This document shows positions 63,138 to 64,000 of a stretch of DNA of 64,000 nucleotides, one piece after another. The position numbers were made by a program, and so were the translations under genes. Location: the NCBI GenBank assembly GCA_016200005.1, contig JACQFP010000038.1, positions 1 through 64,000 on the forward strand. Reading direction: 5' to 3'. This DNA is from Verrucomicrobiota bacterium. Its GTDB lineage: Bacteria; Verrucomicrobiota; Verrucomicrobiia; Limisphaerales; PALSA-1396. The first letter of the stretch is position 1. Each line of letters begins with the position of its first letter. The notes under the pieces were generated by a model. The model was given only the letters and a program-made list of their open reading frames with translations, did no database searches and was not told the DNA's origin.

Positions 63138-64000
63138 TCAGGCTTGTTGCAATTGCCGCAGTGCGCCGCCTTTTACTTCCCATCGCTGCACGTCACGCCC
63201 CAGTTCGCGCGGCCAGTTTTCCTCGGTGCAGGTCATGAAGACCTGGCCGCGAGCGTGATGGGCGCGCTCCAGCAACGGCAGAAAACCACTGCGTCGTTTC
63301 GCGTCCAATTCACCCATGACGTCGTCGATCAACAAGATCGGCGGTGAGCCGTGAATGCCAGTGAGATATTCCGCTTGCGCCATCTTCAGGGCGATGGCCA
63401 GCGTGCGTTTCTGGCCCTCACTGGCGAACTGTGCGGCGGGTTGGCTGTTGAGTTGGAACAGTAAATCATCGCGATGCGGCCCGATCAACGTCGAGCGATA
63501 CGTTCTTTCGCGTTGCCGCAACTGCGCCAGTTCGACGGCGAAATCCTTCTTCACGCTCGCTTGATACTCCAGCCGCAACTCTTCCGCGTCATTCGAGATG
63601 CGCCGGTACGCCAGTCGGACCAGCGGCGAAAGGCGCGGCACCAGTTCGCGCCGATATTGGATGAGTTGCTCGCCAAGCTGAATCAGTTCGCGCGTGAAAC
63701 TTTCGAGCGCCGCTTCGTCCACGGCGCGCTGCTTGAGCAAGGCGTTCCGTGAACGGAGCGAGCGGGCGTAACGCTGGAGCAGTGGCAGATACGTCGCGTG
63801 CGTTTGCGACAACAACAGGTCGAGAAAGCGCCGCCGATTGCGCGCCGCGCCTTTGACGAGCAGCGAATCCTCAGCGCAAAACACCACGACGCGCAACACC
63901 CCGAGATAATCGGTCAGTTTGCGCACGGGCTGGCCATCGAGACTCAGTTTCCGTTCGCTGGCCGACCAATACATTTTGATTTCGTGCTGACCCTGGCCGA
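63138..64000 (-). CDS. recF: DNA replication and repair protein RecF, C-terminal part (runs off the right edge)
   Basis: About 286 residues to the edge; the frame is open at 64000 (residues GQHEIK precede MYWSASERKLSLDGQPVRKL). RecF features are VLRVVVFCAEDSLLVKGAAR with the RRRFLDLLLSQ block, SEGQKRTLAIALKMAQAEYL (ABC-type signature) and PPILLIDDVMGELDAKRRSG (Walker B). It loads RecA at gaps. The Walker A part lies outside the window. Confidence 0.95.
   Translation of the reverse strand, partial: GQGQHEIKMYWSASERKLSLDGQPVRKLTDYLGVLRVVVFCAEDSLLVKGAARNRRRFLDLLLSQTHATYLPLLQRYARSLRSRNALLKQRAVDEAALESFTRELIQLGEQLIQYRRELVPRLSPLVRLAYRRISNDAEELRLEYQASVKKDFAVELAQLRQRERTYRSTLIGPHRDDLLFQLNSQPAAQFASEGQKRTLAIALKMAQAEYLTGIHGSPPILLIDDVMGELDAKRRSGFLPLLERAHHARGQVFMTCTEENWPRELGRDVQRWEVKGGALRQLQQA

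Overview
The window looks like a chromosome segment of a Verrucomicrobiota bacterium, probably of the Pedosphaera/Limisphaera type. This is inferred from gene content, not from a search. Pointers are a Planctomycete/Verrucomicrobia-style ECF-like sigma factor next to the zinc-ribbon start of a Ser/Thr kinase, a sulfatase, secreted proteins ending in a 'TN..NW ... FYR' module, a DUF6600-type exported protein, GC-rich coding DNA, and many degenerate heptanucleotide repeat arrays.

Layout. 1-2.8 kb: the end of an ECF-like sigma factor, an inverted-repeat element, and a kinase gene cut off by an IS1634-like insertion sequence. 2.8-7.5 kb: a secreted methyltransferase, a lipase-maturation-factor-like membrane protein, a CocE-type hydrolase and a small membrane protein. 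7.5-14.3 kb, all on the minus strand: a compact defence/restriction-modification island. In transcription order it has vapB and vapC, a GHKL ATPase, two unknown proteins, a C5-cytosine methyltransferase, a small unknown protein and a Vsr-type nuclease. 14.4-23.2 kb: secreted repeat proteins, a PQQ-propeller protein, a 1349-residue surface protein bracketed by a broken copy of the enolase 3' end and by the real enolase gene. 23.3-26.3 kb: a CBM9-like protein, an OB-fold/coiled-coil membrane protein, and a fluoride riboswitch controlling crcB and DUF190. 26.4-30.7 kb: hom, thrC, lysC and cutA. 31-34.3 kb: an ABC exporter operon invaded by a two-gene nucleotidyltransferase module. 34.3-40.1 kb: sulfatase, TPR protein, Uma2 protein, trpB, a methyltransferase and trpF. 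40.2-48.7 kb: tRNA-Arg(CCU), two exported proteins, ruvC-ruvA-acyltransferase, a lytic transglycosylase and priA. 48.8-64 kb: GT39 glycosyltransferase, CusF-SCO lipoprotein, MntR-like regulator, metallopeptidase, DMT transporter, GHMP sugar kinase, a glycoside-hydrolase-like protein, tRNA-Asp, scpA-scpB-pheA, esterases, trpS and the C-terminal part of recF.

Three kinds of small repeat run through the whole window. The first is a family with CGTAGCCGCCG ends, in two copies. The second is a roughly 100-148 bp family with GGGGAGC ends, in three copies, one of them read through inside priA. The third is arrays of degenerate 7-bp units, often as inverted pairs; they lie between genes and also in frame inside the LMF gene, vsr, hom, priA and scpB.

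The strongest candidates for something new are the GHKL-methylase-Vsr island, the nucleotidyltransferase module that sits at the translation start of an ABC permease and keeps coupling on both sides, and the in-frame heptad and palindromic insertions in housekeeping genes. All calls come from reading the sequence; no database search was run.
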